A stretch of 64,000 nt of DNA from Novosphingobium sp. MD-1 (GCF_001014975.1 NZ_BBXA01000030.1:141501-205500); one strand, 5' to 3'; counted from the stretch's first letter, positions 18,625 to 28,827 are shown. Program-made: numbers and translations. The notes: generated by a model from the sequence alone, not told the origin.

Positions 18625-19082
18625 CGGATACGTCCACCCCTCATTTCGATGTGTCGCCGGCGGCCGGCATGCTGTTCGTCCGGCGCGGGATTGCGGGTAG
18701 CGTCGTCATGCTGAACCTGCTGCGGTTTCGCGCCGTTGCGGACTACGCGGCGCATCCGGAACTTGCGCCGGCATCGCCGATCGGCGGAAGCGAGGCATTC
18801 GGGCGGTACATCGCGCATACCCTTCCGCACCTGCGCGCGAGCGGTGGGGATATCCTGTTCCTGGGGCAGGGCGGCCCGTTCCTGATCGGGCCGGAGTCTG
18901 AACGATGGGACATGGCGATGCTGGTGCGCCAGAGCAGCGTTGCCGCGTTCCTCGCCTTTGCCGAAAACGAGACTTACCTCGCCGGCATCGGCCATCGCGT
19001 GGCGGCGCTCGAGGATGCCAGGCTGTTGCCGCTGGAGGAAATGTCGCTTCGGGGGCACGCCGTGGCGGGGGCGCTATCGTAA
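18621..19082 (+). CDS. DUF1330-like dimeric alpha/beta-barrel protein
   Basis: A 153-residue protein with VVMLNLLRFRAVADY, the signature-like strand of DUF1330 and related ferredoxin-like alpha/beta-barrel proteins, followed by the family's paired element GGDILFLGQGGPFLIGPESERWDMAMLVRQSS. Homologous folds include small oxygenases and isomerases that act as dimers, but I see no diagnostic catalytic residues. It is translationally coupled to the DUF2239 gene and thus probably under the same paired operator. The next gene, ahpC, is 192 bases away with its own leader. Confidence 0.7.
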   Translation: MTDTSTPHFDVSPAAGMLFVRRGIAGSVVMLNLLRFRAVADYAAHPELAPASPIGGSEAFGRYIAHTLPHLRASGGDILFLGQGGPFLIGPESERWDMAMLVRQSSVAAFLAFAENETYLAGIGHRVAALEDARLLPLEEMSLRGHAVAGALS

Positions 19083-19274
19083 GGGCGACAGCGACGGAGC
19101 ATCTGTCTCTGCCGTGCCACAGGAATGTGATCGACAGGTTCCGATCAGGCGAGCCATTGATCGACGCAATCAATCAAAGTGGCCGGAATTGATCATTGGA
19201 AATTGCGAAGGGGAGTCGCTAGCTCACCCTCGTATCCAGTTTACCAACGACGAATCAGAAGGAAATCGTCTGTC

Positions 19275-19838
19275 ATGTCTCTGATCGGAACCACGCTTAA
19301 GCCGTTCAAAGCCGAGGCCTATCGCCAGGGCAAGTTCGAAACCGTTACCGACGCCGACGTGAAGGGCAAGTGGGGCGTGTTCTTCTTCTATCCGGCCGAT
19401 TTCACGTTCGTCTGCCCGACCGAGCTGGAAGACCTTGCCGACAAGTATGCCGAGCTTCAGGGTCTGGGCGTCGAAGTGTACTCGGTTTCGACCGACACGC
19501 ATTTTTCGCACAAGGCCTGGGCAGACACCTCGCCGGCCATCGGCAAGATCCAGTACTACATGCTGGGCGACCAGAACCACGACCTGTCGAACAACTTCGA
19601 CATCCTGCGCGTTGGCGTGGGCCTGGCCGATCGCGGCACCTTCGTCGTCGATCCGGATGGCGTGATCCAGCTCGTCGAAATCACGCCCGAGGGCGTGGGC
19701 CGCAATGCGAGCGAACTGGTGCGCAAGATCAAGGCCGCCAAGTACTGGCGTGAAAACCCCGGCCAGGTCTGCCCGGCCAAGTGGGAAGAAGGCGCCGAAA
19801 CGCTGGCTCCTTCGATCGACCTCGTCGGCAAGATCTGA
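19275..19838 (+). CDS. ahpC: Alkyl hydroperoxide reductase, peroxiredoxin subunit AhpC
   Basis: A typical two-cysteine peroxiredoxin of 187 residues that reduces hydrogen peroxide and organic peroxides in the cytosol. The peroxidatic cysteine is C47 in [10 protein letters not shown] and the resolving cysteine is C166 in PGQVCPAKW; both positions agree with the enterobacterial protein. The start at [11 protein letters not shown] matches the family; the frame is open 96 bases upstream. AGAAGGA precedes the ATG. AhpF, its reductase, follows 249 bases later. No clear OxyR site was recognised upstream. Confidence 0.96.
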   Translation: MSLIGTTLKPFKAEAYRQGKFETVTDADVKGKWGVFFFYPADFTFVCPTELEDLADKYAELQGLGVEVYSVSTDTHFSHKAWADTSPAIGKIQYYMLGDQNHDLSNNFDILRVGVGLADRGTFVVDPDGVIQLVEITPEGVGRNASELVRKIKAAKYWRENPGQVCPAKWEEGAETLAPSIDLVGKI

Positions 19839-19845
19839 TGGGTTG

Positions 19846-19870
19846 GGCCGGGCGGGTTTCCCGTCCGGCC
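19846..19870 (+). terminator. Hairpin between ahpC and ahpF
   Basis: Eleven-base arms (19846-19856 and 19860-19870) pair with one mismatch around a three-base TTT loop, directly after the ahpC stop. There is no T-run after it, so it may be a partial terminator or an mRNA-stabilising stem that keeps ahpC more abundant than ahpF. Confidence 0.45.
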
Positions 19871-20087
19871 ACCCTCTTCATCGAGACCTTTCTACCGGAG
19901 ATCGGCGTGCCCTGCATGATCCGCCCGTCCTGAGCTTTCCCGAGAATTGCCGTTCCAAGGCAGTTCTTCGGCAAGCCCAGGGCTACGGGAACCCAGCGTT
20001 TCCCCCGAGCGCCTCCCGCCGTTCATTTCCGCCTCCCGGCATCCGCGCGATCCCGGCGATGCATCCACCTGTCTGAAGAGAACCGCC

Positions 20088-21644
20088 ATGCCTATTCTCG
20101 ATGCCGCTACCACTGGCCAGTTGAAAGCCTATCTCGGCAACCTGCGCCGCCCGATCGAGTTGGTCGCCAGCCTGGACGACAGTGCCAAGTCGGCCGAAAC
20201 GCGCAGCCTCGTCGAGGAAATCGCTGCGCAGTCCGACAAGGTGTCCGCCCGCTTCGACGGCACGGATGCGCGCAAGCCCTCGTTCGCGATCCGCGCCGAC
20301 GAAGGTAGGGCGGAAGCGGTCTTCGCCGGCCTGCCGATGGGGCACGAGTTCACCTCGCTGATCCTGGCGCTGCTGCACGTGGGCGGCCATCCGCCCAAGG
20401 AAGATGCCGAACTGCTCGATCAGGTGCGCGCGCTCGAAGGGCCGCTGCACTTCGAGACGTTCTTCTCGCTGACCTGCCAGAACTGCCCCGACGTGGTGCA
20501 GGCGCTGAACATCATGGCCGCGCTCAACCCGAACGTGACGCACGTCGCGATCGACGGCGCCGTGTTCCAGGATGAGGTGGAACGCCGCAAGATCATGGCC
20601 GTGCCGACGGTGTTCCTCAACGGCGAACCGTTCGGATCGGGGCGCATGGACCTGGCGCAGATCGTGGCGAAGCTCGATACCGGTTCGGCGGCGCGGGCAG
20701 CGGAAAAGATCGCCGCCAAGGAGCCGTTCGACGTGCTGGTCGTCGGCGGCGGTCCCGCCGGCGCGGCGGCGGCGATCTATGCCGCGCGCAAGGGCATCCG
20801 CACGGGTGTCGTCGCCGAACGCTTCGGCGGGCAGGTGCTCGATACCATGGCGATCGAGAACTTCATCTCGGTGCCGCACACCGAAGGGCCGAAGCTGGCC
20901 GCGCATCTCGAACAACACGTCAAGGAATACGACGTGGACGTGATGAACGTGCAAAAGGCGGTGAAGCTGGTGCCCCCGCTCAATGGCGGGCTGGCCGAGG
21001 TGCAGCTTGAAAGCGGCGCCAGCCTGAAGGCGAAGACGGTCATCCTGTCGACCGGCGCGCGCTGGCGGCAGATGGGCGTGCCCGGCGAAGACGAATACCG
21101 CAACAAGGGCGTCGCCTATTGCCCGCACTGCGATGGCCCGCTGTTCAAGGGCAAGCGCACGGCGGTGATCGGCGGCGGCAATTCGGGCGTCGAGGCGGCG
21201 ATCGACCTGGCGGGGATCGTCGCCCACGTCACGCTGATCGAGTTCGACAGCCAGTTGCGCGCCGACGCGGTGCTGCAGGCCAAGCTGAACAGCCTGCCCA
21301 ACGTGACCGTGATTACCTCGGCCCTGACTACCGAAGTGCTGGGCAACGGCGACAAGGTGACTGGCCTCAAGTATCGCGATCGCAAGACCGAGGAAGTTCA
21401 CGAAATCGTGCTGGAAGGCATCTTCGTGCAGATAGGCCTTGTCCCCAACACCGAATGGCTCGACCATTCGGTAGCGCTGACCAACCGCGGCGAGATCGAG
21501 ATCGACGCGCGTGGCGAGACCAGCGCGGCGGGCGTGTTCGCGGCGGGCGACGCGACGACCGTGCCTTACAAGCAGATCGTTATCGCCATGGGCGAAGGTT
21601 CGAAGGCGGCGCTTTCCGCGTTCGATTACCTGATCCGGCATTGA
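20088..21644 (+). CDS. ahpF: Alkyl hydroperoxide reductase subunit F
   Basis: NADH-dependent flavoprotein that re-reduces AhpC, 518 residues. The N-terminal tandem thioredoxin-like domain contains the redox pair CQNC ([12 protein letters not shown], near residue 130); then come the FAD-binding [21 protein letters not shown], the second redox pair CPHC ([15 protein letters not shown]), the NAD-binding [19 protein letters not shown] and the C-terminal FAD element [23 protein letters not shown]. The start [16 protein letters not shown] matches the family; the frame is open upstream. GAAGAG lies before the ATG. Confidence 0.96.
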   Translation: MPILDAATTGQLKAYLGNLRRPIELVASLDDSAKSAETRSLVEEIAAQSDKVSARFDGTDARKPSFAIRADEGRAEAVFAGLPMGHEFTSLILALLHVGGHPPKEDAELLDQVRALEGPLHFETFFSLTCQNCPDVVQALNIMAALNPNVTHVAIDGAVFQDEVERRKIMAVPTVFLNGEPFGSGRMDLAQIVAKLDTGSAARAAEKIAAKEPFDVLVVGGGPAGAAAAIYAARKGIRTGVVAERFGGQVLDTMAIENFISVPHTEGPKLAAHLEQHVKEYDVDVMNVQKAVKLVPPLNGGLAEVQLESGASLKAKTVILSTGARWRQMGVPGEDEYRNKGVAYCPHCDGPLFKGKRTAVIGGGNSGVEAAIDLAGIVAHVTLIEFDSQLRADAVLQAKLNSLPNVTVITSALTTEVLGNGDKVTGLKYRDRKTEEVHEIVLEGIFVQIGLVPNTEWLDHSVALTNRGEIEIDARGETSAAGVFAAGDATTVPYKQIVIAMGEGSKAALSAFDYLIRH

Positions 21645-21665
21645 TGGAAGCCGTCGTTATGGTGC

Positions 21666-21775
21666 ATGCAAACCGTCGTCCCAGCGAACGCTGGGGCGAC
21701 GGGCGGCTGGGTTCCACCTAACGACGGTTTTCCTGCAAAGGCCTGAGGTCCCAGCGTTCGCTGGAGCGACGTGTG
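21666..21775. repeat. REP-like pair of CCCAGCG palindromes
   Basis: Two hairpins, GTCGTCCCAGCG-AA-CGCTGGGGCGAC (21675-21700) and TCCCAGCG-TT-CGCTGGAGCGAC (21749-21770), face each other in opposite orientation. Their outer flanks also pair (AAACCGTCGT near 21670 with ACGACGGTTT at 21721). This is the look of a dispersed repetitive extragenic palindrome in a BIME-like pair, in the gap between ahpF and the ATPase gene. Confidence 0.65.
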
Positions 21776-21869
21776 AGGGAAGGGGCTGGGCAAGCAAGGC
21801 ACCCACCTTTCTACAGCAAATCGCCCCATCGGCCTTGCCGACTCAGGTCCGCCCGGCCACAGCCACGGC

Positions 21870-23339
21870 GTGAGCGCATCCATCATCATCGGCACCGACC
21901 GGTCCGGCGCCCCTGTCCGGATCGATGTCGAGGAACTGCTGGCGACCCGCCTGCTCGTGCAGGGCAATTCCGGGTCCGGCAAGTCGCACCTGCTACGCCG
22001 GATGCTGGAGGAAAGCGCCGCGCTGGTCCAGCAGGTGGTGATCGATCCGGAAGGCGATTTCGTCACGCTGGCTGAGCCGTTCGGGCATGTCGTGGTCGAT
22101 GGATCGGCTTACGATCAGGCCGAGATCGCCAAGCTCGCCGCACGCATCCGCAAGCATCGCGCCTCGGTGATCCTGGCGCTCGACGGGCTGGAACTGGAAG
22201 CGCAGATGCGGTGTGCGGCGGTGTTCCTCAACACGCTGTTCGATGCGCCGCGCGACGAATGGTATCCCGCGCTGGTGGTGGTGGACGAGGCGCAGATGTT
22301 CGCCCCCGCGGCCGCGGGCGACGTGACCGATGAAGTGCGTCGCCTGTCGCTGGCGGCGATGACCAACCTGATGTGCCGGGGGCGCAAGCGCGGCCTGGCC
22401 GGGGTGATCGCTACGCAGCGGCTGGCCAAGCTGGCCAAGAACGTCGCCGCCGAGGCTTCCAACTTCCTGATGGGGCGCACCTTTCTCGACATCGACATGG
22501 CGCGCGCGGCCGATCTGCTGGGCATGGAGCGGCGCCAGGCCGAACAGATCCGCGATCTGGAGCGGGGGCATTTCCTGGGGCTTGGCCCCGCCATCTGCCG
22601 CCGCCCGGTGGGGGTGCGGATCGGTGAGGTGCAGACCCGCGCGCGCAACGTGGTGCAGGGGCTGATGCCGCTGCCTTCGGCTTCGGGGCAGGACATGGAA
22701 TCGCTGCTGCTGGCCGAACCGCTGGCGATGGAAGCCCTGCCGCGCGCGCCCGAACCGGAGGCCGAGCCGGTCGAAAGCGGCGAACTGCTCGAACGGATCG
22801 AGGGCTATGTGCCGGCCGCGGATCAGGTCGATCCGCCCGCCGAACCCAGCCTGTTCGCGCAAGAGGAAACCGCCGCCGACGTCGCCGCGATCCTGGCTGA
22901 CATGGCGCTGGAGCCGGACTGCACGTTTCAGCCCGCGGCGCAGCTTTTCCAGGATTTCACCGTGCGCTGCCGGATGCAGCGGCTGGGCGACACGGGCATC
23001 GATCTGGCGGCGTTCCGGCGGCGTTTCGCGATGGCGGTGGCCGGCATTGCCGACGATAGCGAGCCGCGCTGGCAGGACGTGTTGCGCATCGGGCGCGACG
23101 TGCCCGACGACCTGCTCGCCCCGTTCCTGGTGCTGGCGCGCGCGGCGGCGGAGGGCACGCCATGCCCCGACGACGACAAGCTGGCCGAAGTCTATGGCAC
23201 CCGTTCGCCGGGGCGCATCCGCCGTCTGCTGGAACATCTCGAACGCAGCGGCCTGATCGTGGTTCGCACCGATTACGGTGGGCGTCGTTCCATCGGCATT
23301 CCGGAACTGGGCTTGACTACCGCGCCGATGGCAGCCTGA
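21870..23339 (+). CDS. HerA-like (DUF87) ATPase
   Basis: A 489-residue ATPase starting at GTG. Walker A is VQGNSGSGKSHLLRRML (near residue 30), Walker B is ALVVVDEAQMF, and a later GLAGVIATQRLAKLAKNV with the conserved TQR fits the HerA/FtsK/VirB4 superfamily sensor. DUF87 HerA ATPases usually pump DNA as hexamers, often with a nuclease; no nuclease gene is beside it. The C-terminal half has an acidic, proline-rich linker (about residues 290-340) and ends in a winged-helix-like DDDKLAEVYGTRSPGRIRRLLEHLER. The role is unknown. Confidence 0.8.
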   Translation: MSASIIIGTDRSGAPVRIDVEELLATRLLVQGNSGSGKSHLLRRMLEESAALVQQVVIDPEGDFVTLAEPFGHVVVDGSAYDQAEIAKLAARIRKHRASVILALDGLELEAQMRCAAVFLNTLFDAPRDEWYPALVVVDEAQMFAPAAAGDVTDEVRRLSLAAMTNLMCRGRKRGLAGVIATQRLAKLAKNVAAEASNFLMGRTFLDIDMARAADLLGMERRQAEQIRDLERGHFLGLGPAICRRPVGVRIGEVQTRARNVVQGLMPLPSASGQDMESLLLAEPLAMEALPRAPEPEAEPVESGELLERIEGYVPAADQVDPPAEPSLFAQEETAADVAAILADMALEPDCTFQPAAQLFQDFTVRCRMQRLGDTGIDLAAFRRRFAMAVAGIADDSEPRWQDVLRIGRDVPDDLLAPFLVLARAAAEGTPCPDDDKLAEVYGTRSPGRIRRLLEHLERSGLIVVRTDYGGRRSIGIPELGLTTAPMAA

Positions 23340-23565
23340 CCCTTCGCTATCGCACGGTAGATGGGACGACGGTGTTTTCGGCATTCGCAAATGCATCCGG
23401 ATCGTGCTGAAATGATGCGGATTTCGTCCTGTGGACCTGTGTGCGGCGCAAAAGGCTTTGCGTAAAACACTTCGTGACCCTAATGAAACGGCGGTTTTGT
23501 TCCGTATCGTTCGTTAAGGATGGCGCGGCTGGAAAGGTATCGGATCGTTGGCTTCGGAAGTGACC

Positions 23566-24027
23566 ATGGCGTCGGGAACAGCGGCGGGGCTGCTGGTTGA
23601 CGGGATGGACGCCATTCTGGGCGTCCATATCGGAACCGCCAATTCTCTGTTCATCTCGCGGCTGGAACGGCAGCTGGATGTCCTGAAGGTTACGCCCAAG
23701 CAGGTTGCCATCCTGTGGCTGACAAACGCCAATCCCGGCGTGAAGCAATCGGACCTTTCGCGCTTCTTCCAGATCGAACGGCCCACGGTTCACCAGTTCG
23801 TGCGGCAATTGACCAAGAACGGCTACGTGGTGAACGAGCCATCGAAGCTGGATCGTCGCGCCGGCGGGCTGTGGATCACCGAGGATGGTGAGCGGGTGCT
23901 GGAACAAGCGCGCGAGATCATTGCCGCGCACGAACGGGAACTGACTGCCTGCCTTTCGGAAGACGAACGCGCGGAACTGTTCCGTCTGATCATCAAGGTC
24001 TGCGCGTCGGCGCCCGCCAAGGACTGA
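23566..24027 (+). CDS. MarR-family transcriptional regulator
   Basis: About 153 residues with the winged-helix core of MarR proteins: VTPKQVAILWLTNANPGVKQ, SDLSRFFQIERPTVHQFVRQ (recognition helix) and the wing KLDRRAGGLWITEDGERVLEQ. I chose the ATG at 23566 with GGAAG five bases before it; a TTG at 23548 would add six residues and also has a purine-rich stretch ahead. The gap before it contains GGAACAAAA-type sequence on the opposite strand that distantly resembles the TetR operators of the emr region. Neighbours give no clear target. Confidence 0.85.
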   Translation: MASGTAAGLLVDGMDAILGVHIGTANSLFISRLERQLDVLKVTPKQVAILWLTNANPGVKQSDLSRFFQIERPTVHQFVRQLTKNGYVVNEPSKLDRRAGGLWITEDGERVLEQAREIIAAHERELTACLSEDERAELFRLIIKVCASAPAKD

Positions 24028-24174
24028 GGGCGGACTGCCCGCTTGCGAAGATCGCTGAATAGGGTTTAGGCAACGCAGCCAAGCCGCTGTATCCGTTCAT
24101 GTGCGGGTCAGCCCCGCCGGGGCAGTTTGGCCACGAAGCTTGTTAGCCAAAAGGCATTTTTGGGGAGTGCGTTG

Positions 24175-24564
24175 ATGAAGTTTGTTGCCGTGATGGCCGG
24201 TCTGGCCGCCGTTGGTATCGCCGCGTCGGCTGCATCGGCTGCTCCTTCCGGGCCTGCTGGTGACGCGGCGCGCGGTCGTACCGTGTTCGCCCGTTGCGCT
24301 GCCTGCCACGATCTCAATACCGGCGCCACGCGCCTGGGACCGTCGCTGAAAGGCATCGTCGGCCGCAAGTCCGCCGCAATGGCGAATTTCAACTATTCGG
24401 CGCAGATGAAGGCCAAGAACGTGACGTGGAACAAGACCACGCTCGATGCCTTCCTCACCTCGCCCACCCGTTACGTGCCGGGCACGCGCATGGCCTTTGC
24501 CGGCCTCCCCAATCCGCAGGATCGCGCGGACCTGATTGCCTATCTGCAACAGGCCGCGCGCTGA
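24175..24564 (+). CDS. Small soluble class I cytochrome c
   Basis: A 129-residue periplasmic cytochrome c of the c2/c550 type. The N-terminal signal peptide (MKFVAVMAGLAAVGIAASAASA) is cleaved after about residue 22. The heme-binding CAACH lies at 41-45 and the axial methionine is probably M106 in VPGTRMAFAGLPNPQDRADL. The mature protein is about 107 residues. GGGAG precedes the ATG; an in-frame start further upstream would spoil the signal peptide. It probably shuttles electrons to a terminal oxidase. Confidence 0.93.
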   Translation: MKFVAVMAGLAAVGIAASAASAAPSGPAGDAARGRTVFARCAACHDLNTGATRLGPSLKGIVGRKSAAMANFNYSAQMKAKNVTWNKTTLDAFLTSPTRYVPGTRMAFAGLPNPQDRADLIAYLQQAAR

Positions 24565-24582
24565 TCCATCGAGGAATGCCTG

Positions 24583-24619
24583 AGCGGCCCGGTGCGTCAG
24601 CGCCGGGCCGCTTGCTTTT
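24583..24619 (+). terminator. Rho-independent terminator after the cytochrome c gene
   Basis: Perfect ten-base arms AGCGGCCCGG (24583-24592) and CCGGGCCGCT (24603-24612) are followed by TGCTTTTG. It lies 18 bases after the stop codon and separates the cytochrome from the 5-oxoprolinase gene. Confidence 0.75.
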
Positions 24620-24712
24620 GTACCCGGTTTGGCTGGTTTGGGCGCGTGTCCCGACAGCGAACGATCGGACGGGGATAGTGCCAGCCGGATTTCAAGCGGC
24701 TAAGGCGGGCGC

Positions 24713-27700
24713 GTGACTGAAGACACTTGGCGATTCTGGGTCGATCGCGGCGGCACCTTCACCGATGTCGTGGCGATAGCGCCCGATGGTGCGTTGCACC
24801 GCGCAAAACTCCTGTCCGAAGATCCCGGCCGCTATGACGATGCGGCCGTCGAGGCGATGCGTCGGTTGACTGGCGCGCGCGCGGGAACGGCACTGCCGCC
24901 AGCCGAACTGCGGCTGGGCACGACCGTGGCCACCAACGCCCTGCTCGAACGCAAGGGGGAGCCGACGCTGCTGGCGATCACGCGCGGGTTTGGCGATGCC
25001 CTGCGCATCGGTACGCAGGAACGGCCCGACATCTTCGCGCGAAAAATCGATCTTCCGCTGCCCCTGTTCGCGCAAGCCGTGGAAATCGACGAGCGGGTCA
25101 TGGCCGATGGCACGGTGCTGGCCGCGCTGGATGAAGATCGCGCCCGCGCCGCGCTGCAATCCGCGTTCGATCACGGGCTGCGTTCCATCGCGATCGTGCT
25201 GATGCATGGCTGGAAGTATCCCGCGCACGAGGCCGCGCTCGCCCGTATCGCGGCGGAGGTGGGGTTCGGGCAGATTTCGGTCAGCCATCGCGTGGCCCCG
25301 CTGATCAAGCTGATCGCGCGGGGCGATACGACCGTGGTTGATGCCTATCTCTCGCCTGTCCTGCGCCGCTATGTCGCTGGCCTCGAAGCGGGGCTGGGGC
25401 CGGCGGTCGCGGCGCTATACATGCAGTCGAGCGGGGGCCTTGCGGCGGGTGAGGCGTTCCATGGGAAAGACGCCGTGCTCTCCGGCCCGGCCGGGGGCAT
25501 CGTCGGCATGGCGGCCACGGCGAAAGCGGCGGGTTTCGCGCAAGTCGTGGGTTTCGACATGGGCGGCACCTCGACCGACGTTTCGTACTACGCCGGCAGC
25601 TACGAGCGCGAGGTCGAGGCGCGGGTGGCGGGATCGCGCATCCGCGCCCCGATGATGCGCATTCATACCGTGGCGGCGGGAGGCGGCTCGATCTGCCGGT
25701 TCGACGGCACCCGATTCCTGGTCGGTCCGGAATCGGCCGGCGCGGTGCCGGGGCCGGCGTGTTACCGGCGCGGCGGTCCGCTCGCGGTAACCGACTGCAA
25801 CCTGTTGCTGGGCAAGTTGCAGCCCGATCATTTCCCGCATGTGTTCGGGCCGGATGGCAACGAACCGCTCGATCGCGACGCGGTGGAACGCCGCTTCGCC
25901 GAACTGACCGCGCACGTCCACGCGGCTACCGGGCGCGCGGTTTCGCCCGAGGAGGCGGCCGAAGGGTTCCTGCGCATTGCCGTTGCCAATATGGCCAACG
26001 CGATCAAGGCGATTTCCGTGCGGCGGGGCCATGACGTCACGCGCGCCACCCTGGCCTGCTTCGGCGGCGCGGGCGGGCAGCATGCCTGCCTGGTAGCGGA
26101 TGCGCTGGGGATCGATACCGTGCAGTGCCATCCGCTGGCGAGCGTGCTTTCCGCTTATGGCATGGGCTTGGCCGACCGGCGCGCGGTGCGTGAGGCCACG
26201 CTGGGGTGCCTGATGGATGCGGAGGGTGCGGACGCTATCGCCCATACGGTCGGTCTGCTGGGGCACGCGGCGGAGGCCGAACTGGTCGCCGGCGATGGCA
26301 GGCGGGCCACCTTGCGCCGCGAGGTGACGCTGCATCTGCGGCCGCAGGGGACAGAGAACACGATCGAGGTGGCCTATGCCCCGCTCGAGGCGATGCGAAC
26401 CGCTTTCGCGGCGGATTGGCAGCACCGCTTCGGCTTCGCGCCCGAAGGGGCGATCGTGGCCGAGGCCGCACGGGTCGAGGCGGTGGCGGTCTCGCGCCAT
26501 GCCGACGTACCGGTGGCCGTTCTGCCCGAACGATCCGGGCCGCCAGCGGGCACCGTCTCGATGTTCACCGCCGGCGAACGCCATGCCACGCCGCTCTACC
26601 GGCGCGAGGATCTGGCCTTCGGTTTCGCGGCAGACGGGCCGGCGCTGATCGTCGATCCGGTATCGACCACGGTGGTCGAGCCGGGCTGGCGCGTGGACGT
26701 CGATGCCATCGGCAACCTCATCCTGCGTCGGGCACAACCGCGCACCGTGGACCGCGCGGCGGATACCGCGCTCGATCCGGTGCGGCTGGAGATCATGAGC
26801 GGGCTGTTCATGGCCGTGGCCGAGGAAATGGGCGCGGCGCTCCAGCACAGCGCTTCGTCCGTCAACATTCGCGAGCGGCTCGATTTCTCCTGCGCGCTGT
26901 TCGACCGGGACGGCAGCCTGATCGCCAACGCGCCGCACATGCCGGTGCATCTGGGATCGATGGGCGAAAGCGTGCGCACCGTGCTGGCCCGGCGCGGGCA
27001 GGGGCGGGACGGGCGCGGGCTGCGCTCCGGCGATGCCTATGTCCTCAACGCGCCGTATGATGGCGGCACCCATCTGCCCGACGTGACGGTGGTGATGCCG
27101 GTGTTTGCCGAAGAGAGCGATGCGGCGCCGGCCTGGTTCGTTGCCGCGCGCGGCCATCACGCGGACATCGGCGGGATCGCGCCCGGATCGATGCCACCGG
27201 GCAGCCGCACGCTGGACGAGGAGGGCGTGCTGCTCGACAACGTGCTGCTGGTGGACGAAGGGCAGTTGCGCGAGGCGGATCTGCGCGCGCGCCTATCGTC
27301 CGGGCGCTGGCCTTCGCGCAACGTGGACCAGAACATCGCGGACCTGAAGGCGCAGGTCGCGTCCTGCGCGCGGGGAGCCTCGGAGCTGCGGCGAATCGCC
27401 GCGGAGCAGGGCAGGGCGGTGGTCGATGCCTATATGGGCCACGTGCAGGATCACGCCGAGGCCGCCGTGCGCGCGCTGCTCGACCGGCTGGCCGACGGGC
27501 GCTTCACCTATGCGATGGACAACGGCGCGCAGGTCTCTGTCAGCGTGGCGATCGATCGCGCGGCCCGCCATGCCACGATCGATTTCACCGGCTCCAGCCC
27601 GCAACTGGGCGACAATTTCAACGCGCCGCTGCCGGTCGTGCGCGCCGCCGTGCTTTATGTGGTGCGCACGCTGATCGACGATGCGGTGCCGATGAACGAG

Positions 27701-28336
27701 GGATGCCTGCGCCCGCTGACCGTGGTGGTGCCCGAAGGGTCGATGCTCCGCCCGCAAGCGCCCGCCGCCGTGGTGGCCGGGAATGTCGAGACCAGCCAGG
27801 TGGTGACCGACGCGCTGTTCGGCGCGCTGGGGGCGATGGCGGGGGCGCAGGGAACGATGAACAACTTCACCTTCGGCAATGCGCGCCACCAATATTACGA
27901 GACGATCGCCGGCGGATCGGGCGCCGGGCCGGATTTCGACGGAACGGCGGTGGTGCAGACGCACATGACCAACAGCCGCCTGACCGATCCCGAAGTGCTG
28001 GAAACCCGCTTCCCGGTGCTGCTGGAGGAGTTTTCCATCCGACGCGGCTCGGGCGGGGCCGGCCATCATCGCGGTGGCGATGGCGCGGTGCGGAGAGTCC
28101 GGTTTCTCGAAGCGATGGAGGCGGGCATCCTGTCCAACCGCCGGATCGTGCCGCCATTCGGCCTGCATGGCGGCGCGGACGGGCAACCCGGGGGCAACCG
28201 GATCGAGCGGGCGGATGGGCGTGTCGAACACCTGCCCGCCACCGCGTCTGCCGCGATGGAACGAGGCGACGTGTTCGTGATCGAAACGCCGGGTGGTGGC
28301 GGTTACAGTCCGCCGGACGAAGTTGTCGTGGATTAG
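24713..28336 (+). CDS. 5-oxoprolinase / hydantoinase, single-chain HyuA-HyuB type
   Basis: A 1207-residue enzyme with both halves of the family fused. The N-terminal HyuA half (about 1-690) has [44 protein letters not shown] and [13 protein letters not shown], the ATP-binding ASKHA-like segments. The C-terminal HyuB half (about 700-1200) has [29 protein letters not shown] and [20 protein letters not shown]. Such proteins open the ring of 5-oxoproline or hydantoins using ATP; size agrees with the eukaryote-type OplAH. It begins at a GTG with AAGG ahead. The substrate cannot be fixed from sequence. A terminator separates it from cytochrome c. Confidence 0.92.
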   Translation: MTEDTWRFWVDRGGTFTDVVAIAPDGALHRAKLLSEDPGRYDDAAVEAMRRLTGARAGTALPPAELRLGTTVATNALLERKGEPTLLAITRGFGDALRIGTQERPDIFARKIDLPLPLFAQAVEIDERVMADGTVLAALDEDRARAALQSAFDHGLRSIAIVLMHGWKYPAHEAALARIAAEVGFGQISVSHRVAPLIKLIARGDTTVVDAYLSPVLRRYVAGLEAGLGPAVAALYMQSSGGLAAGEAFHGKDAVLSGPAGGIVGMAATAKAAGFAQVVGFDMGGTSTDVSYYAGSYEREVEARVAGSRIRAPMMRIHTVAAGGGSICRFDGTRFLVGPESAGAVPGPACYRRGGPLAVTDCNLLLGKLQPDHFPHVFGPDGNEPLDRDAVERRFAELTAHVHAATGRAVSPEEAAEGFLRIAVANMANAIKAISVRRGHDVTRATLACFGGAGGQHACLVADALGIDTVQCHPLASVLSAYGMGLADRRAVREATLGCLMDAEGADAIAHTVGLLGHAAEAELVAGDGRRATLRREVTLHLRPQGTENTIEVAYAPLEAMRTAFAADWQHRFGFAPEGAIVAEAARVEAVAVSRHADVPVAVLPERSGPPAGTVSMFTAGERHATPLYRREDLAFGFAADGPALIVDPVSTTVVEPGWRVDVDAIGNLILRRAQPRTVDRAADTALDPVRLEIMSGLFMAVAEEMGAALQHSASSVNIRERLDFSCALFDRDGSLIANAPHMPVHLGSMGESVRTVLARRGQGRDGRGLRSGDAYVLNAPYDGGTHLPDVTVVMPVFAEESDAAPAWFVAARGHHADIGGIAPGSMPPGSRTLDEEGVLLDNVLLVDEGQLREADLRARLSSGRWPSRNVDQNIADLKAQVASCARGASELRRIAAEQGRAVVDAYMGHVQDHAEAAVRALLDRLADGRFTYAMDNGAQVSVSVAIDRAARHATIDFTGSSPQLGDNFNAPLPVVRAAVLYVVRTLIDDAVPMNEGCLRPLTVVVPEGSMLRPQAPAAVVAGNVETSQVVTDALFGALGAMAGAQGTMNNFTFGNARHQYYETIAGGSGAGPDFDGTAVVQTHMTNSRLTDPEVLETRFPVLLEEFSIRRGSGGAGHHRGGDGAVRRVRFLEAMEAGILSNRRIVPPFGLHGGADGQPGGNRIERADGRVEHLPATASAAMERGDVFVIETPGGGGYSPPDEVVVD

Positions 28337-28392
28337 GCAAGGTTTTCTACCGCTGCGATTGACTTTCGCGTGCGAGACGGTTTTGTGTCTCC

Positions 28393-28827
28393 ATGCTCTC
28401 GCAGAAGACGCGTTACACCATCAGGGCCTTGCAGCATCTTGCCGATACCTTCGGACAGGGGCCGGTGCGGCTGGATGCGATTGCCGATGCGCAGAACATT
28501 CCGCGCAAGTTCCTGACCGTGATTCTGTCGGAAATGGCGCGCGAGGGAATCGTCGTTTCGCAGCGCGGGCGCGAAGGGGGATACGAACTGGCCCTGCCGC
28601 CGGTGGATATCCGCTATGGCGACATCATCCGCCTGACGCGCGGCAGTCTTGCGCTGGTGCCCTGCGCCAGCCGCAACGCGCACGAAACCTGCACGAACTG
28701 CCTGCCGGAGGCGGAATGCCGGCTGCGCGGCCTGATGCTTCAGTTGCGCGATGAAATGGCGGCGATGCTGGACCGGATCACGCTGGCCGATCCGATTCCG
28801 GTGATCCCGCCGTTCGAGGACGCGTGA
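28393..28827 (+). CDS. Rrf2-family transcriptional regulator with four clustered cysteines
   Basis: A 144-residue regulator with the Rrf2 winged helix: MLSQKTRYTIRALQHLADTF, IADAQNIPRKFLTVILSEMA (recognition region) and the wing VSQRGREGGYELALPP. Cysteines at about 96, 105, 108 and 114 have the spacing C-x8-C-x2-C-x5-C, unlike the C-x5-C-x5-C of IscR and NsrR. They might bind an iron-sulfur cluster, zinc or act as a thiol switch. It is 56 bases after the 5-oxoprolinase gene on the same strand and could be in its operon; oxoprolinase connects to glutathione and cysteine turnover. Confidence 0.9.
   Translation: MLSQKTRYTIRALQHLADTFGQGPVRLDAIADAQNIPRKFLTVILSEMAREGIVVSQRGREGGYELALPPVDIRYGDIIRLTRGSLALVPCASRNAHETCTNCLPEAECRLRGLMLQLRDEMAAMLDRITLADPIPVIPPFEDA

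Noticed and set aside
19083..19274. OxyR or other peroxide-sensor site before ahpC
   Set aside because: The region has some short inverted repeats around TTGAT but no arrangement matching the OxyR consensus that I could defend.
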